From: Treponema sp.
GTDB taxonomy: Bacteria; Spirochaetota; Spirochaetia; Treponematales; Breznakiellaceae
DNA: 49,917 nucleotides
Reading direction: 5' to 3'
NCBI GenBank assembly: GCA_031255285.1
Contig: JAIRSU010000026.1
Coordinates: 1 to 49,917, forward strand
Shown: piece after piece, positions 42,509 through 49,917 of the stretch
How the letters are laid out: the number at the start of each line of letters is the position of its first letter
Numbering within the stretch: the stretch's first letter is position 1
Notes under the pieces: model-generated
What the model saw: the letters and a program-made list of their open reading frames with translations, nothing else
Database searches by the model: none
Told to the model about the DNA's origin: nothing
Translations under genes and position numbers: made by a program

Positions 42509-43882
42509 TTACAGATTATCCAGAATTTTTTGGAAATTTAGTTGAGCGGTATCCAATAAAGCTTTGACGTCCGCATTTCTATCCGTAACAACCGCTTGCA
42601 GTACCTTGGTCAATTCCGTATACAGGTCTTGAGCGTCGTATTCTTCGGTTTTAAGATTGGATGGCTTAGAAACCATCGCGTAGTAGTCATTATAAAGCCT
42701 CATATCGACGTTACGGTACTTATCTATGGCATCCTGTTGGGCTTTAAGGAAATCCGAATCTGTCCATGCGGGAAAAGTTGGAATGACCGGTACTCCCTCA
42801 TTTCGCCGCATCTGCGCATCTGCTTCTAGTCCCGCGATAGACTCCGGCGTTACCACTGGTGCCTTACCCATAATCTCAAGGTACCGGAGCGCAGCTTGAA
42901 CCTCACCTGATGTCGCGTTTGCGGCGAACATATAAGGCGTGCCTCCCATGAGGGAGAATTGCCCCTTTGGACCCGCCGGCAATGGTACAAGCGCCAAGTC
43001 TCTGACCGGAAGTCCATTAGCCATAGTCGGCTGATTGACCGCGTCTTGAGCCCCTATGTACATCGCAGCCTTACCCGTGGCTATGGCTTGAAAGCCGCTT
43101 GACCAATCCTCGCTTGTAGGGTCGGCCGTCAGCACATCGTACTTCCATTTGAGGTCTTTCACATAATTCATCGCGGCGACAACTTCAGACGTGTTGACTT
43201 GGGCTATCCATTTACCATTTCTTTGAACCGTGAACTGTGCTCCAAAACTCCAAGCTATATTAGTGAAATGCCACCCTCCCGCATTATCTCGTGCAAGAAG
43301 ACAGAAGCCGGCGCTACCGGTTTGCTGTTTGATCGTCTGTGCGGTGGTTGCGAGTTCGTCCCAAGTTTTGGGGTATTTTGGGATGCCGTTACCGTCTACG
43401 AGTCCGGCGGCGCGGAAAAGTTCCACATTCAACATAAGACCGAGCGCGTAGGCGTCTCGTGGGATACCGTAGATTTTGCCGTTCTGAGACAGAAGCGCCA
43501 GAATAGATGAGTTCATCTTCTTGTCCCAGCCAAGGGTTTTGACTTCTGTAGTAATATCCTTGACAAACCCACCGTTGATAAGCTTCTGCGGCTCTGTGTA
43601 CCAAGTTTCAAATATGGTAGGCACCTGTCCCGCTTCAGCCATAGGCACAAACGTGTCGGTAGCATACCGGTATTGAGCTGGTAATATCGTATAGTCAGGA
43701 TATCTTGCGCTGAAATCAGCTATCCATTTCTGATGTTGAGCGATTTCACCAGACAGAGTATCTTCAGGATAGATACCCAGCTTCACCGTCACCTTACCTG
43801 TCGGCTTATCATCATTCCCGATGGTAAACGCCGTACTCACCAAGCATACCATTGCTACAGCAAACGCAATGAGCTTTTTCAT
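42509..43882 (-). CDS. Sugar ABC transporter solute-binding protein
   Basis: A 457-residue family 1 extracellular sugar-binding protein with a signal peptide (MKKLIAFAVAMVCLVSTAFT). No lipobox cysteine is visible, unlike the lipoproteins elsewhere in the window, so it may be soluble in the periplasm. Typical sequence: YGIPRDAYALGLMLNVELFRAAGL and GKAAMYIGAQDAV. It is first gene of the GH65 locus. AGGAGG lies 5 nt before the ATG, and a strong promoter with an overlapping palindromic operator lies 68-131 bp upstream. Confidence 0.92.
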   Translation of the reverse strand: MKKLIAFAVAMVCLVSTAFTIGNDDKPTGKVTVKLGIYPEDTLSGEIAQHQKWIADFSARYPDYTILPAQYRYATDTFVPMAEAGQVPTIFETWYTEPQKLINGGFVKDITTEVKTLGWDKKMNSSILALLSQNGKIYGIPRDAYALGLMLNVELFRAAGLVDGNGIPKYPKTWDELATTAQTIKQQTGSAGFCLLARDNAGGWHFTNIAWSFGAQFTVQRNGKWIAQVNTSEVVAAMNYVKDLKWKYDVLTADPTSEDWSSGFQAIATGKAAMYIGAQDAVNQPTMANGLPVRDLALVPLPAGPKGQFSLMGGTPYMFAANATSGEVQAALRYLEIMGKAPVVTPESIAGLEADAQMRRNEGVPVIPTFPAWTDSDFLKAQQDAIDKYRNVDMRLYNDYYAMVSKPSNLKTEEYDAQDLYTELTKVLQAVVTDRNADVKALLDTAQLNFQKILDNL

Positions 43883-43949
43883 ACATACCTCCTCATTTGC
43901 TCTAAAACCCGATCGTCTAAAACAACGAAGAGGATTTCAGAACAATACT

Positions 43950-43985
43950 ATAATTTAAGAGTTTAACGTTAAACTCTTAAATTAT
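43950..43985. promoter_or_regulatory. Perfect 36-bp palindromic operator (LacI type)
   Basis: Each 18-base arm is the exact reverse complement of the other around a central CG at 43967/43968. The core GAGTTTAACGTTAAACTC fits the LacI/GalR pattern of a CG-centred palindrome. It directly follows the -10 box of the binding-protein promoter and covers the predicted start of transcription, so a bound repressor would block it. No LacI-family gene is in the window. Confidence 0.8.
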
Positions 43986-44013
43986 TATAAAAGTGTTTTT
44001 TAAGAGTTGTCAA
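43984..44013 (-). promoter_or_regulatory. Promoter of the GH65/sugar transporter locus
   Basis: Reverse strand: consensus TTGACA (44013-44008), 18-bp spacer, consensus TATAAT (43989-43984). Start expected near 43977, inside the palindromic operator. Confidence 0.8.
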
Positions 44014-44081
44014 CAAGTTTTTTTACTTTTTTGTAAAAATATCTTTGTTTTAGCATTGGCGATAAAAAGAAACACAGTGGA

Positions 44082-44759
44082 CTATTGTTCTACAAGTTCT
44101 GACGGGCATGAAGCGGGTTCAGGTTTTTTGGTCCATGACGATAGTACCGCAATCACAAGCGGGATAAAGGCGGACGCGAGCAGTCCGAAGCCAAGTTGCG
44201 TTTTTTGTGAAAAAAACGCCCAATACACAGTTGTGGTCAGTATCGTAAGAAGTGGAATCCCAGATAAGCATAAAGAACAGACGGCAAACTTACACCAGAC
44301 TTTACATGGTTTGGAGACAACACCCACGCCGAGACTAATAAAGAAGGAAGCGCCCACCGCAAGTATACTCCAAAGCAAGGGGATTAACACGAGTCGGCTG
44401 GGATCATCTTCTTCAAGCCACTCGACGCCCCGCATTATAGCGCAAGGCATGAGCCAAAGAAGGGCGAAACTTGCAAATCCATGCGGGTCTTTTGCCAACC
44501 GCAGCAACAAGAAAAGTGCATAGAAGATCATCGGCAACAGAACAGGCGCACCCGTCAAGTCCACGAATATTTCAAGCCACCGTGAAAATCCAAACGCTCC
44601 TCCTTCCACAAACGTTCCATAAAAAAAAATAAAAACCGCGACAGCGCTCCCGAAAATAACAGCCCATACGTCGCTGGTGCCTACTCTACCCTGCGAGATG
44701 CTCTGCCAAAAAAGAAAAAACAGCGGTATCCACAAAAAACAAAATACGCTTATCACCAA
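44082..44759 (-). CDS. Integral membrane protein of unknown function
   Basis: A 225-residue protein with about six hydrophobic segments and a polar tail (WTKKPEPASCPSELVEQ). I recognise no family. Its start overlaps the end of the preceding lipoprotein gene by 7 bp, so the two are probably made together and may work together in the envelope. Confidence 0.7.
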   Translation of the reverse strand: MVISVFCFLWIPLFFLFWQSISQGRVGTSDVWAVIFGSAVAVFIFFYGTFVEGGAFGFSRWLEIFVDLTGAPVLLPMIFYALFLLLRLAKDPHGFASFALLWLMPCAIMRGVEWLEEDDPSRLVLIPLLWSILAVGASFFISLGVGVVSKPCKVWCKFAVCSLCLSGIPLLTILTTTVYWAFFSQKTQLGFGLLASAFIPLVIAVLSSWTKKPEPASCPSELVEQ

Positions 44760-45397
44760 AGAATCTCCATTTGAACGCCGTTCTTTTCTGCGATTAGGGT
44801 AGACATTGGAATCGTTACGTGACCTGCACCGACCACCCCCAAGTCCAACTTCACACCATCTGTAGAGATAAGGCGGAATTGAGCCGTGCCTTTCGGGATG
44901 GAAAATCGCAGGCTGAAATGGTAACCTTCCAAAACCGCTACAGCAAGACTATTCAAATCCGGGTCAATTTCCCATTCTCCCCATAAGACCATTAACAGTT
45001 TATTGTTTCCATTCTCTTGGGAATAAACGACTCTTTGACCCGTCCCAGACAAAAACCGAATCAAAGCATCTAGTGTTGAGAATTTCAGCTTGACAGCCAC
45101 GACGACTTGGGCGTTCTCATCCTGCGGAGCACGCCCCGCTTCGGTTTTTGCCGAGAAAGAGATGAGTCGTAGTCCGTCGATACGATTGACGCTCCGCTCA
45201 AAGTCCATCTTACTCACAGGAATAGGCGGACGCATCTCATTCCCGTCCAACTCTCCCAATCTGTAGAGCGATTCCAAGATGCGGTATTCGAGGGTCAACA
45301 CACCGCTCCCATCAGATTTCATAGCAATATCGGCGTTCACACTCACGCACCCATTCAAGCAGAGAACCACGACTGCAAATAATAACAGCTTCTTCAT
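44753..45397 (-). CDS. Lipoprotein of unknown function
   Basis: A 214-residue lipoprotein with lipobox LNGC (Cys17). The mature part is soluble and beta/alpha mixed (SVNADIAMKSDGSGVLTLEYRI near the start). That pattern, a repeated GSG-LTLEY strand, resembles LppM/YycE-like lipoproteins only loosely. AAGGAT precedes the ATG, 9 bp after the DUF503 gene. It overlaps the following membrane-protein gene by 7 bp. Confidence 0.72.
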   Translation of the reverse strand: MKKLLLFAVVVLCLNGCVSVNADIAMKSDGSGVLTLEYRILESLYRLGELDGNEMRPPIPVSKMDFERSVNRIDGLRLISFSAKTEAGRAPQDENAQVVVAVKLKFSTLDALIRFLSGTGQRVVYSQENGNNKLLMVLWGEWEIDPDLNSLAVAVLEGYHFSLRFSIPKGTAQFRLISTDGVKLDLGVVGAGHVTIPMSTLIAEKNGVQMEILW

Positions 45398-45406
45398 AAT
45401 CTATCC

Positions 45407-45694
45407 TTAAAATTCTTCCGAATGGATCGCCACATCTTGAACACGCACTGGCGTTTCGGTTTCTATAGTTTGAAATGCCTTATTCATAACAGTTTCACCG
45501 AATTCCTTTGAATTCGATACCACTGCTGCGCCTATTTGGGAAAAGGAAAGTGAATCTTGTAAATCCACCTCCGCGGCGCTCATGCGGAAACGCTTCTGTA
45601 GTTTATCTTTTATGGATCGGATAATTCGACGTTTTTCTTTTATACTATCCACACCGGGGATTTCAAAAATAACCTGCATCATGGAAACTATCAT
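45407..45694 (-). CDS. DUF503 family protein
   Basis: A 95-residue DUF503/YlxP-type protein (LKEKRRIIRSIKDKL-like core: DSIKEKRRIIRSIKDKLQKRF, then AEVDLQDSL and SFSQIGAAVVS). Function is unknown; in Firmicutes it sits near rbfA/infB. The first ATG (45703) overlaps a consensus TATAAT box. The next in-frame ATG at 45694 is 7 bp after that box and is the more likely start, giving a leaderless mRNA. It is first gene of a row with the lipoprotein and membrane-protein genes. Confidence 0.85.
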   Translation of the reverse strand: MIVSMMQVIFEIPGVDSIKEKRRIIRSIKDKLQKRFRMSAAEVDLQDSLSFSQIGAAVVSNSKEFGETVMNKAFQTIETETPVRVQDVAIHSEEF

Positions 45695-45701
45695 TATAAA
45701 C

Positions 45702-45729
45702 ATTATATCAATAGCCGCAGTTTAGTCAA
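45702..45729 (-). promoter_or_regulatory. Promoter of the DUF503 gene, predicted leaderless
   Basis: Reverse strand: TTGACT (45729-45724), 16-bp spacer, consensus TATAAT (45707-45702). Only 7 bp separate it from ATG 45694. Confidence 0.7.
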
Positions 45730-45871
45730 GCAGGCAGGCACAACCTATTGGAAGGGGGGCGCGATCATAAGTGTACCGCCATCGACTGCGTTCCGTACTG
45801 CGCTCCATAATCAAGACTACAAGCAAGCAACGCAATTAAAATGTTAAGTGATTTGCAAGCGTCCCTGATAT

Positions 45872-45913
45872 AAAAAGACAGGGCAGCAACAGCGGCTTGC
45901 TGGTTTTGTTGCT
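45872..45913 (-). terminator. Possible terminator after rnfE
   Basis: Reverse strand: AGCAACA (45913-45907) pairs with TGTTGCT (45891-45885), then a T-run (A run at 45872-45876) after 8 bases. A nested CCCTG/CAGGG stem lies next to it. Confidence 0.4.
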
Positions 45914-45919
45914 TTCAGA

Positions 45920-46516
45920 CTAACTAATACGACGCTTCAAGAACAGGTTGAGGCTGATGAACAGAGCGAACACGAAGAAGCCGCCTGGCGGCAGGGTAAA
46001 GAATAGAATAGGAGAAAAGGAGTCTGGCAAGACCTGATACCCTAAAATAGCGCCACTTCCCAAGAGCTCCCTGACAACCGAAATGCCCGCAAGCACCCAT
46101 GTATAACCGAGTCCCATGCCCAGAGCGTCTGGTACCACCGCGGAGAGTGGCTTTTTGGATGCAAAACCTTCCACCCGTCCCATAATGATACAGTTTACCA
46201 CGATAAGCGGAATAAATACGCCCATTGCTTTGGACAAATCCGGAAACCATGCCTTCAGTACATAGTCTATGATAGTAGTGAATGCCGCTATTACGATGAT
46301 GAAGACAGGGATACGTACCGAGTCTGGTATGAATTTACGAAAAAGACTGATGACCGCTTCCGACATGAGCAAGACAAAGGTCATGGACAACCCCATACCG
46401 ATGCCGTTTTCCACGGTCGTCGTAACTGCGAGAGATGAACATAACCCAATCATCAAGGCCAAAAGCGGGTTTTCATTTATCAAGCCATTTGTGAATATTC
46501 TTATAAATTGTTTCAT
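45920..46516 (-). CDS. rnfE: Rnf complex subunit E
   Basis: A 198-residue integral membrane subunit (six helices) of the Rnf ferredoxin:NAD oxidoreductase, an ion-pumping complex. Typical sequence includes NENPLLALMIGLCSSLAVTTTVENGIGMG and the half-helix cysteine region VVNCIIMGRVEGFA. No Shine-Dalgarno is visible before the ATG at 46516, and a long hairpin lies in the 93-bp gap to rnfG. Subunit A, its paralogue, is not present here. Confidence 0.92.
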   Translation of the reverse strand: MKQFIRIFTNGLINENPLLALMIGLCSSLAVTTTVENGIGMGLSMTFVLLMSEAVISLFRKFIPDSVRIPVFIIVIAAFTTIIDYVLKAWFPDLSKAMGVFIPLIVVNCIIMGRVEGFASKKPLSAVVPDALGMGLGYTWVLAGISVVRELLGSGAILGYQVLPDSFSPILFFTLPPGGFFVFALFISLNLFLKRRIS

Positions 46517-46543
46517 ATTGTTTAAAGGGCAAAGTTGGACATT

Positions 46544-46579
46544 GAGGTATGAAAATTAAGTCTTAACTTCTCATACCTC
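46544..46579. other. Long hairpin between rnfG and rnfE
   Basis: GAGGTATGA (46544-46552) and TCATACCTC (46571-46579) form a perfect 9-bp stem, extended inward by TTAAG/CTTAA with small bulges. No T-run follows on the reverse strand. It may limit read-through or shape rnfE translation. Confidence 0.6.
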
Positions 46580-46609
46580 GTTTCCTATTCTCTGCCCCTC
46601 CTCTCCTCC

Positions 46610-47188
46610 TTATTTCAAATACGTCGCTGCCGCATCTGCTGAAGCTTTAACCACATTGGCGACGCCTCGGCTCGTAATAGTCGATGCCGTGATGGCGGCT
46701 ATGTCGTGCTTCACTTCAAAAGGTTCGGATACAGACTTACCAGAAAACTGCCCGGTAAAAGTGATTTTCTTCACCTTATCCACGTAATAGGTAGGCGAGG
46801 CCGCATTTGCGCCTAAACCCGGAGTATCGGTATGTTCCAAAATTTTAACACGGGTGATTTTCCCATCTACGCCCACACCGGTCAAAACTTTGATGGGTCC
46901 TCCGTAGCTTGGTCCCGTTGCCTGAACCGCAAGCCCCAGTACCACATTCGCCTTTTTCACTACATAGACAGTCTGGAAGACGATAGCGTTTGCAGGGCTT
47001 TCTACCTCTGCTGTGACGTCTGAGAATCCATCCATTCCAGAGAAAAGATCCGCCAAAGCCGCTTTCAAGTCAGCCTCTTGCCGTTCTTCAATGACCGTTC
47101 TCGTACCGCTGTAAACAAAAGCCAAACCCACACAAGCGATGGTCGCGTAGAAGGCGAGTGTGCAACCAAGTTTTAGCATATTTTTCAT
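46610..47188 (-). CDS. rnfG: Rnf complex subunit G
   Basis: A 192-residue FMN-carrying subunit with one N-terminal membrane helix and a periplasmic FMN-binding domain (about 80-180). The covalent flavin site, normally SGAT, appears as TASTITSRGV near residue 167; the threonine is kept but the preceding residues differ from the usual pattern. It begins 2 bp after rnfD with an AAGGA site inside the end of rnfD. Confidence 0.9.
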   Translation of the reverse strand: MKNMLKLGCTLAFYATIACVGLAFVYSGTRTVIEERQEADLKAALADLFSGMDGFSDVTAEVESPANAIVFQTVYVVKKANVVLGLAVQATGPSYGGPIKVLTGVGVDGKITRVKILEHTDTPGLGANAASPTYYVDKVKKITFTGQFSGKSVSEPFEVKHDIAAITASTITSRGVANVVKASADAAATYLK

Positions 47189-47190
47189 CG

Positions 47191-48225
47191 TTATTCCTTA
47201 TTCCTGACAAATCCGTATTTCCGCGGCAAGAGTCGGTTGAGGAAGGGAGTTACGGCATTCATAATGAGCAGACCATAGGTAACGCCTTCTGGGAAGGCAC
47301 CCCATTTGCGTATCAACACTGTGATGATACCCGCGCCTACGCCGAAAATGAACTTGCCTTTAGCGGTAAGAGGCGTAGTTGTATAGTCGGTCGCCATGAA
47401 GACTGCGCCAAAGAATACACCTCCACCCAAGATACCAATGAACGGGTCAAGCCCCAAACACAGGGACATGACAATGACCGCGCCAAGCATACCGATAGGT
47501 GTGCGCCAGTCTATGGTTTTGGTGAGAAGGAGGAAGACTGCGCCTGTCAGAATCAATAGGATGGAGGTTTCACCGATACATCCAGCATGGTTACCCCAGA
47601 ACAGGACCGCTACTAAATCGCCCCAATTATTAGGCAGACCTGCCGCTAACAACAATTTTGATACGCCGCCCATAACCGCGTCCCCACTGACAGTTACGAC
47701 TTCGGCCGCACCCATCTTCATCGCACCGAGCGGGGTGGCGGTTGTTACGGCATCTGTCAGGGATGAAGCAAAGCCGGCTATGTCTGTAGGCTTATTCCAC
47801 GTGGTCATGGCGGATGGAAAACTCATCAAGAGGAAAGCGCGTCCGGTCAATGCAGGATTGAACACGTTTGCACCCAGTCCTCCGAAGAATTCCTTGGCAA
47901 CAACGACGGCGAATATTGCGCCGAGCGCGGTCATCCAGAACGGGACGCCGGGCGGTAGAACCAGTGCCAAGAGCAACCCGCTTACAACCGCGGACAAGTC
48001 TTTCACACGGATGTCCTGCTTCACGGCGAACCGAAAAAGCGCCTCCGCCCCAACTGCCGCGCCAACCGAGACAGCTATGTTGATAAGCGCCGGCAGTCCA
48101 AATATGACAATGCCGAACACAGAGGCAGGCGCAAGTGCTATAAGCACATTTCGCATGAGTTGCGTAGAATTCACCGGTGAAGCTAGATGTGGACTTGAAG
48201 AAAGAAGCAAACTTTGATTATTCAT
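47191..48225 (-). CDS. rnfD: Rnf complex subunit D
   Basis: A 344-residue membrane subunit with about nine helices. The covalent FMN threonine motif is in DAVTTATPLGAMK (about residues 158-170). KEFFGGLGANVFNPALTGRAFLL and FMATDYTTTPLTAKG are hallmark segments. GGAG precedes the ATG. Normally rnfC lies directly upstream; here the upstream gene is the divergent dnaJ, so the operon begins at D. The NqrB alternative is less likely given its length and the motifs. Confidence 0.92.
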   Translation of the reverse strand: MNNQSLLLSSSPHLASPVNSTQLMRNVLIALAPASVFGIVIFGLPALINIAVSVGAAVGAEALFRFAVKQDIRVKDLSAVVSGLLLALVLPPGVPFWMTALGAIFAVVVAKEFFGGLGANVFNPALTGRAFLLMSFPSAMTTWNKPTDIAGFASSLTDAVTTATPLGAMKMGAAEVVTVSGDAVMGGVSKLLLAAGLPNNWGDLVAVLFWGNHAGCIGETSILLILTGAVFLLLTKTIDWRTPIGMLGAVIVMSLCLGLDPFIGILGGGVFFGAVFMATDYTTTPLTAKGKFIFGVGAGIITVLIRKWGAFPEGVTYGLLIMNAVTPFLNRLLPRKYGFVRNKE

Positions 48226-48393
48226 TTTTCTCCATTAATAGTAATTACTAATAATAAATGATTTACGATTCTTTGACAAGAGGATAGCGTAAGAAATATG
48301 GGAAAATTCGTGGGTTTTGAAGAGTGTGTAACTTTCATAAATTTTTACTTGCCGAAGGTCCCAAGATGCGGGTAACATAGTAATTTGAAACTA

Positions 48394-48422
48394 TTGACTT
48401 CTTTCTCCCATATAATTATATT
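48394..48422 (+). promoter_or_regulatory. Promoter of dnaJ, predicted leaderless
   Basis: TTGACT (48394-48399), 17-bp spacer, TATATT (48417-48422), 9 bp before ATG 48432. No Shine-Dalgarno. Confidence 0.65.
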
Positions 48423-48431
48423 ATATCAGTT

Positions 48432-49553
48432 ATGGCAAAGCGTGATTATTATGAAGTCTTGGGCGTACAGAAGAATGCTACAAAAGATGAGATAAAGAAG
48501 GCGTACCGTAAGCTGGCTGTGCAGTACCATCCTGACAAAAACCCCGGAAACAAAGAAGCGGAAGAGAAATTCAAGGAAGCCACCAGCGCCTATGAAGTAC
48601 TGGGCGACGATGAAAAGAAAGCCGCTTATGACAAATTTGGGTTTTCAGGCGTTGAGGGTATGAGCGGAGGGCAGGATTTCTCTCAGACTTTTCGCGGATT
48701 TGAAGACATATTCGGAGGAGATTTTTCCAACTTCTCCAGTATATTTGATATGTTCACGAATGGAGGCGGGAGGCGTTATGGCGGCGGTTCCAGTGTACGC
48801 CAGGGGGAAAACCTCCGCTACGATATGGAGATTTCGTTCAAAGACGCGGTCTTCGGTACCAAAGTTGAAATTCAGTACACCCATACCGAAGCGTGTACAT
48901 CTTGTAAGGGAAGCGGAGCGGCAAATGGTTCAAGTAGAACGGTCTGTCCCAACTGCAAAGGCTCCGGTCAGGTACGGCGCAGCCAAGGTTTCTTTACAAT
49001 GGCGTCCACCTGCCTCACATGCGGCGGCGAAGGGTATATCAACGAACACCCTTGCAAGGAATGCGGCGGCGCAGGCGCTCAAAAAAAACGCCAGAAACTC
49101 GCGGTAACTATTCCGGCAGGTGTAGAGAACGGCAAGAAAGTCATCATCCCCAAACAAGGTAACGCTGGTGTAAATGGAGGTCCTGCCGGCGACCTCTACG
49201 TGTTCATCCACGTCAAACCCCATGAATACTTCGAGCGCAGTGACCACGACCTCTACTGCGCTGTGCCCATCTCCATAACGCAAGCCGCCTTAGGCGCGGA
49301 AATCCGCGTCTCTACTCTGGGCGGCAAGACCATCAAGGTTAAGGTCCCGCCTGGAAGCCAAAATGGAAAGATGCTCCGCATACGTGAGGAAGGCGTCCCG
49401 TCAGGCGGCTTCTTCGGAGACCTCTACATAAAACTCATCACCAAAGTGCCGGAGAAACTCTCCAGACGCAGCCGTGAACTGCTAGAGGAAATCTCCAGAA
49501 TAGAAGGCGAAAATGAAACTCCGCAGCCTATTCCTCTTTCAGATTTATCATAA
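48432..49553 (+). CDS. dnaJ: Chaperone DnaJ (Hsp40)
   Basis: DnaK co-chaperone of 373 residues with the full type I plan: J domain (1-70, HPD at 33-35), glycine/phenylalanine-rich linker (about 75-120), four zinc-binding CxxCxGxG repeats ([32 protein letters not shown]) and the C-terminal substrate-binding domains. No grpE, dnaK or CIRCE-like inverted repeat is seen next to it. The promoter predicts a leaderless or near-leaderless mRNA. Confidence 0.96.
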   Translation: MAKRDYYEVLGVQKNATKDEIKKAYRKLAVQYHPDKNPGNKEAEEKFKEATSAYEVLGDDEKKAAYDKFGFSGVEGMSGGQDFSQTFRGFEDIFGGDFSNFSSIFDMFTNGGGRRYGGGSSVRQGENLRYDMEISFKDAVFGTKVEIQYTHTEACTSCKGSGAANGSSRTVCPNCKGSGQVRRSQGFFTMASTCLTCGGEGYINEHPCKECGGAGAQKKRQKLAVTIPAGVENGKKVIIPKQGNAGVNGGPAGDLYVFIHVKPHEYFERSDHDLYCAVPISITQAALGAEIRVSTLGGKTIKVKVPPGSQNGKMLRIREEGVPSGGFFGDLYIKLITKVPEKLSRRSRELLEEISRIEGENETPQPIPLSDLS

Positions 49554-49717
49554 GAAAACGACTCGCAAAGCACCAGTGGTAGAAGCGGGTCCCGTCCGCG
49601 GCGCCGAAGCGGAGCCGCTCTATGCAAGACTTCTCCCACACAGAACGCCTCGCCGCTCTCATCAGCAGACGGCGCGTACCGCATCCGCATAAACTAACGC
49701 AGCACTCTTTCGGCAAT

Positions 49718-49747
49718 AAAAACTTCCCGCGCCTTTGCGTACGCGGG
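49718..49747 (-). terminator. Terminator of the right-edge gene
   Basis: Reverse strand: CCCGCG (49747-49742) pairs with CGCGGG (49731-49726), followed by AAG and a T-run (A run 49718-49722). The 164 bp between dnaJ and this terminator hold no supported gene. Confidence 0.75.
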
Positions 49748-49763
49748 CAAGCTTGTATGAGCC

Positions 49764-49917
49764 TTACGCCTGCTTCTTCCTTATGACGGAAAGCCTATAC
49801 ACAGCCGCGAACAGAAACGCGCATCCCGCCATAGCCGCGGCGAATATCTTCATGCCTGCGCCTACATTATTCGCCAATATGTAACTGAAGACAACCGGAC
49901 CGACGGCCAGCGATATG
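49764..49917 (-). CDS. Membrane protein, C-terminal end only (MFS-like)
   Basis: The reverse strand is open from the window edge to a TAA at 49764-49766, giving about 50 residues: a helix with ISLAVGPVVFSYILANNVGA, a second helix MKIFAAAMAGCAFLFAAVYRL, and a basic tail IRKKQA. Two final helices with a GP motif and basic end are typical of major-facilitator transporters. The start and most of the gene are outside the window. Confidence 0.6.
   Translation of the reverse strand, partial: ISLAVGPVVFSYILANNVGAGMKIFAAAMAGCAFLFAAVYRLSVIRKKQA

Noticed and set aside
49424-49716. Reverse-strand ORFs after dnaJ
   Set aside because: They overlap the dnaJ C-terminus antisense and show no recognisable protein; treated as shadows.

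Overview
The window looks like a chromosome segment of a fermentative spirochaete, most likely a Treponema-type bacterium from a plant-fibre-fed gut such as a termite hindgut. This is inferred from gene content, not from an rRNA gene. Supporting content: a V-type ATPase B subunit, bifunctional AroDE, the bactofilin/M23/YaaR/RicT cluster, Rnf genes, an oxygen-sensitive class III ribonucleotide reductase, lipoproteins with spirochaete-like lipoboxes, and xylan and oligosaccharide uptake loci. No rRNA, tRNA, CRISPR array, transposase or phage gene was found.

Layout. 1-4.9 kb: a chemoreceptor (cut by the left edge), argD, an isolated V-ATPase subunit B gene and the c-di-AMP synthase gene cdaA. 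5-8.7 kb: an accessory-looking, partly AT-rich stretch with a small unknown protein, a hairpin-rich non-coding block, a 10-copy 23-bp tandem repeat, a flavin reductase and an orphan adenine methyltransferase. 8.8-12.1 kb: an SPFH protein, aroDE and rpiA. 12.3-18.8 kb: a xylan locus with a solute-binding lipoprotein, two permeases, a CBM-GH10 xylanase and a second GH10 whose halves are in swapped order. 19-20.9 kb: a BMP-type nucleoside-binding lipoprotein and one permease, without their ATPase. 20.9-25.2 kb: a cell-envelope cluster (RicT, YaaR, bactofilin, M23 peptidase) and a predicted outer-membrane protein. 25.3-27.6 kb: a one-polypeptide ECF transporter module (two ATPases plus the T subunit). 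28.1-29.9 kb: a YejA-like peptide-binding protein. 30.1-33.4 kb: nrdR, nrdD and a separate gene holding the NrdD glycyl-radical tail fused to a thioredoxin-like domain. 33.6-38.1 kb: a lipoprotein, rnhA, gltX, a conserved hypothetical gene, a 9-copy 21-bp repeat and a broken cation-transporter gene. 38.2-44 kb: a GH65 phosphorylase with its sugar ABC transporter behind a perfect palindromic operator. 44-48.2 kb: unknown membrane and lipoprotein genes, a DUF503 gene and rnfDGE. 48.4-49.9 kb: dnaJ and the end of a membrane-protein gene.

Themes. (1) Four tandem arrays of unrelated sequence share one design: 21-24 bp units, each holding a short inverted repeat. Two of them are preceded by the same 16-mer. 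(2) Several genes without a Shine-Dalgarno sequence have a sigma70-like -10 box ending only 5-10 bp before the start codon, which predicts leaderless mRNAs. (3) Several complexes are represented by only some of their genes (V-ATPase B alone, Rnf D/G/E alone, BMP transporter without ATPase), so the genome appears rearranged. (4) Two enzymes have unusual architectures: a circularly permuted GH10 and a split class III ribonucleotide reductase.
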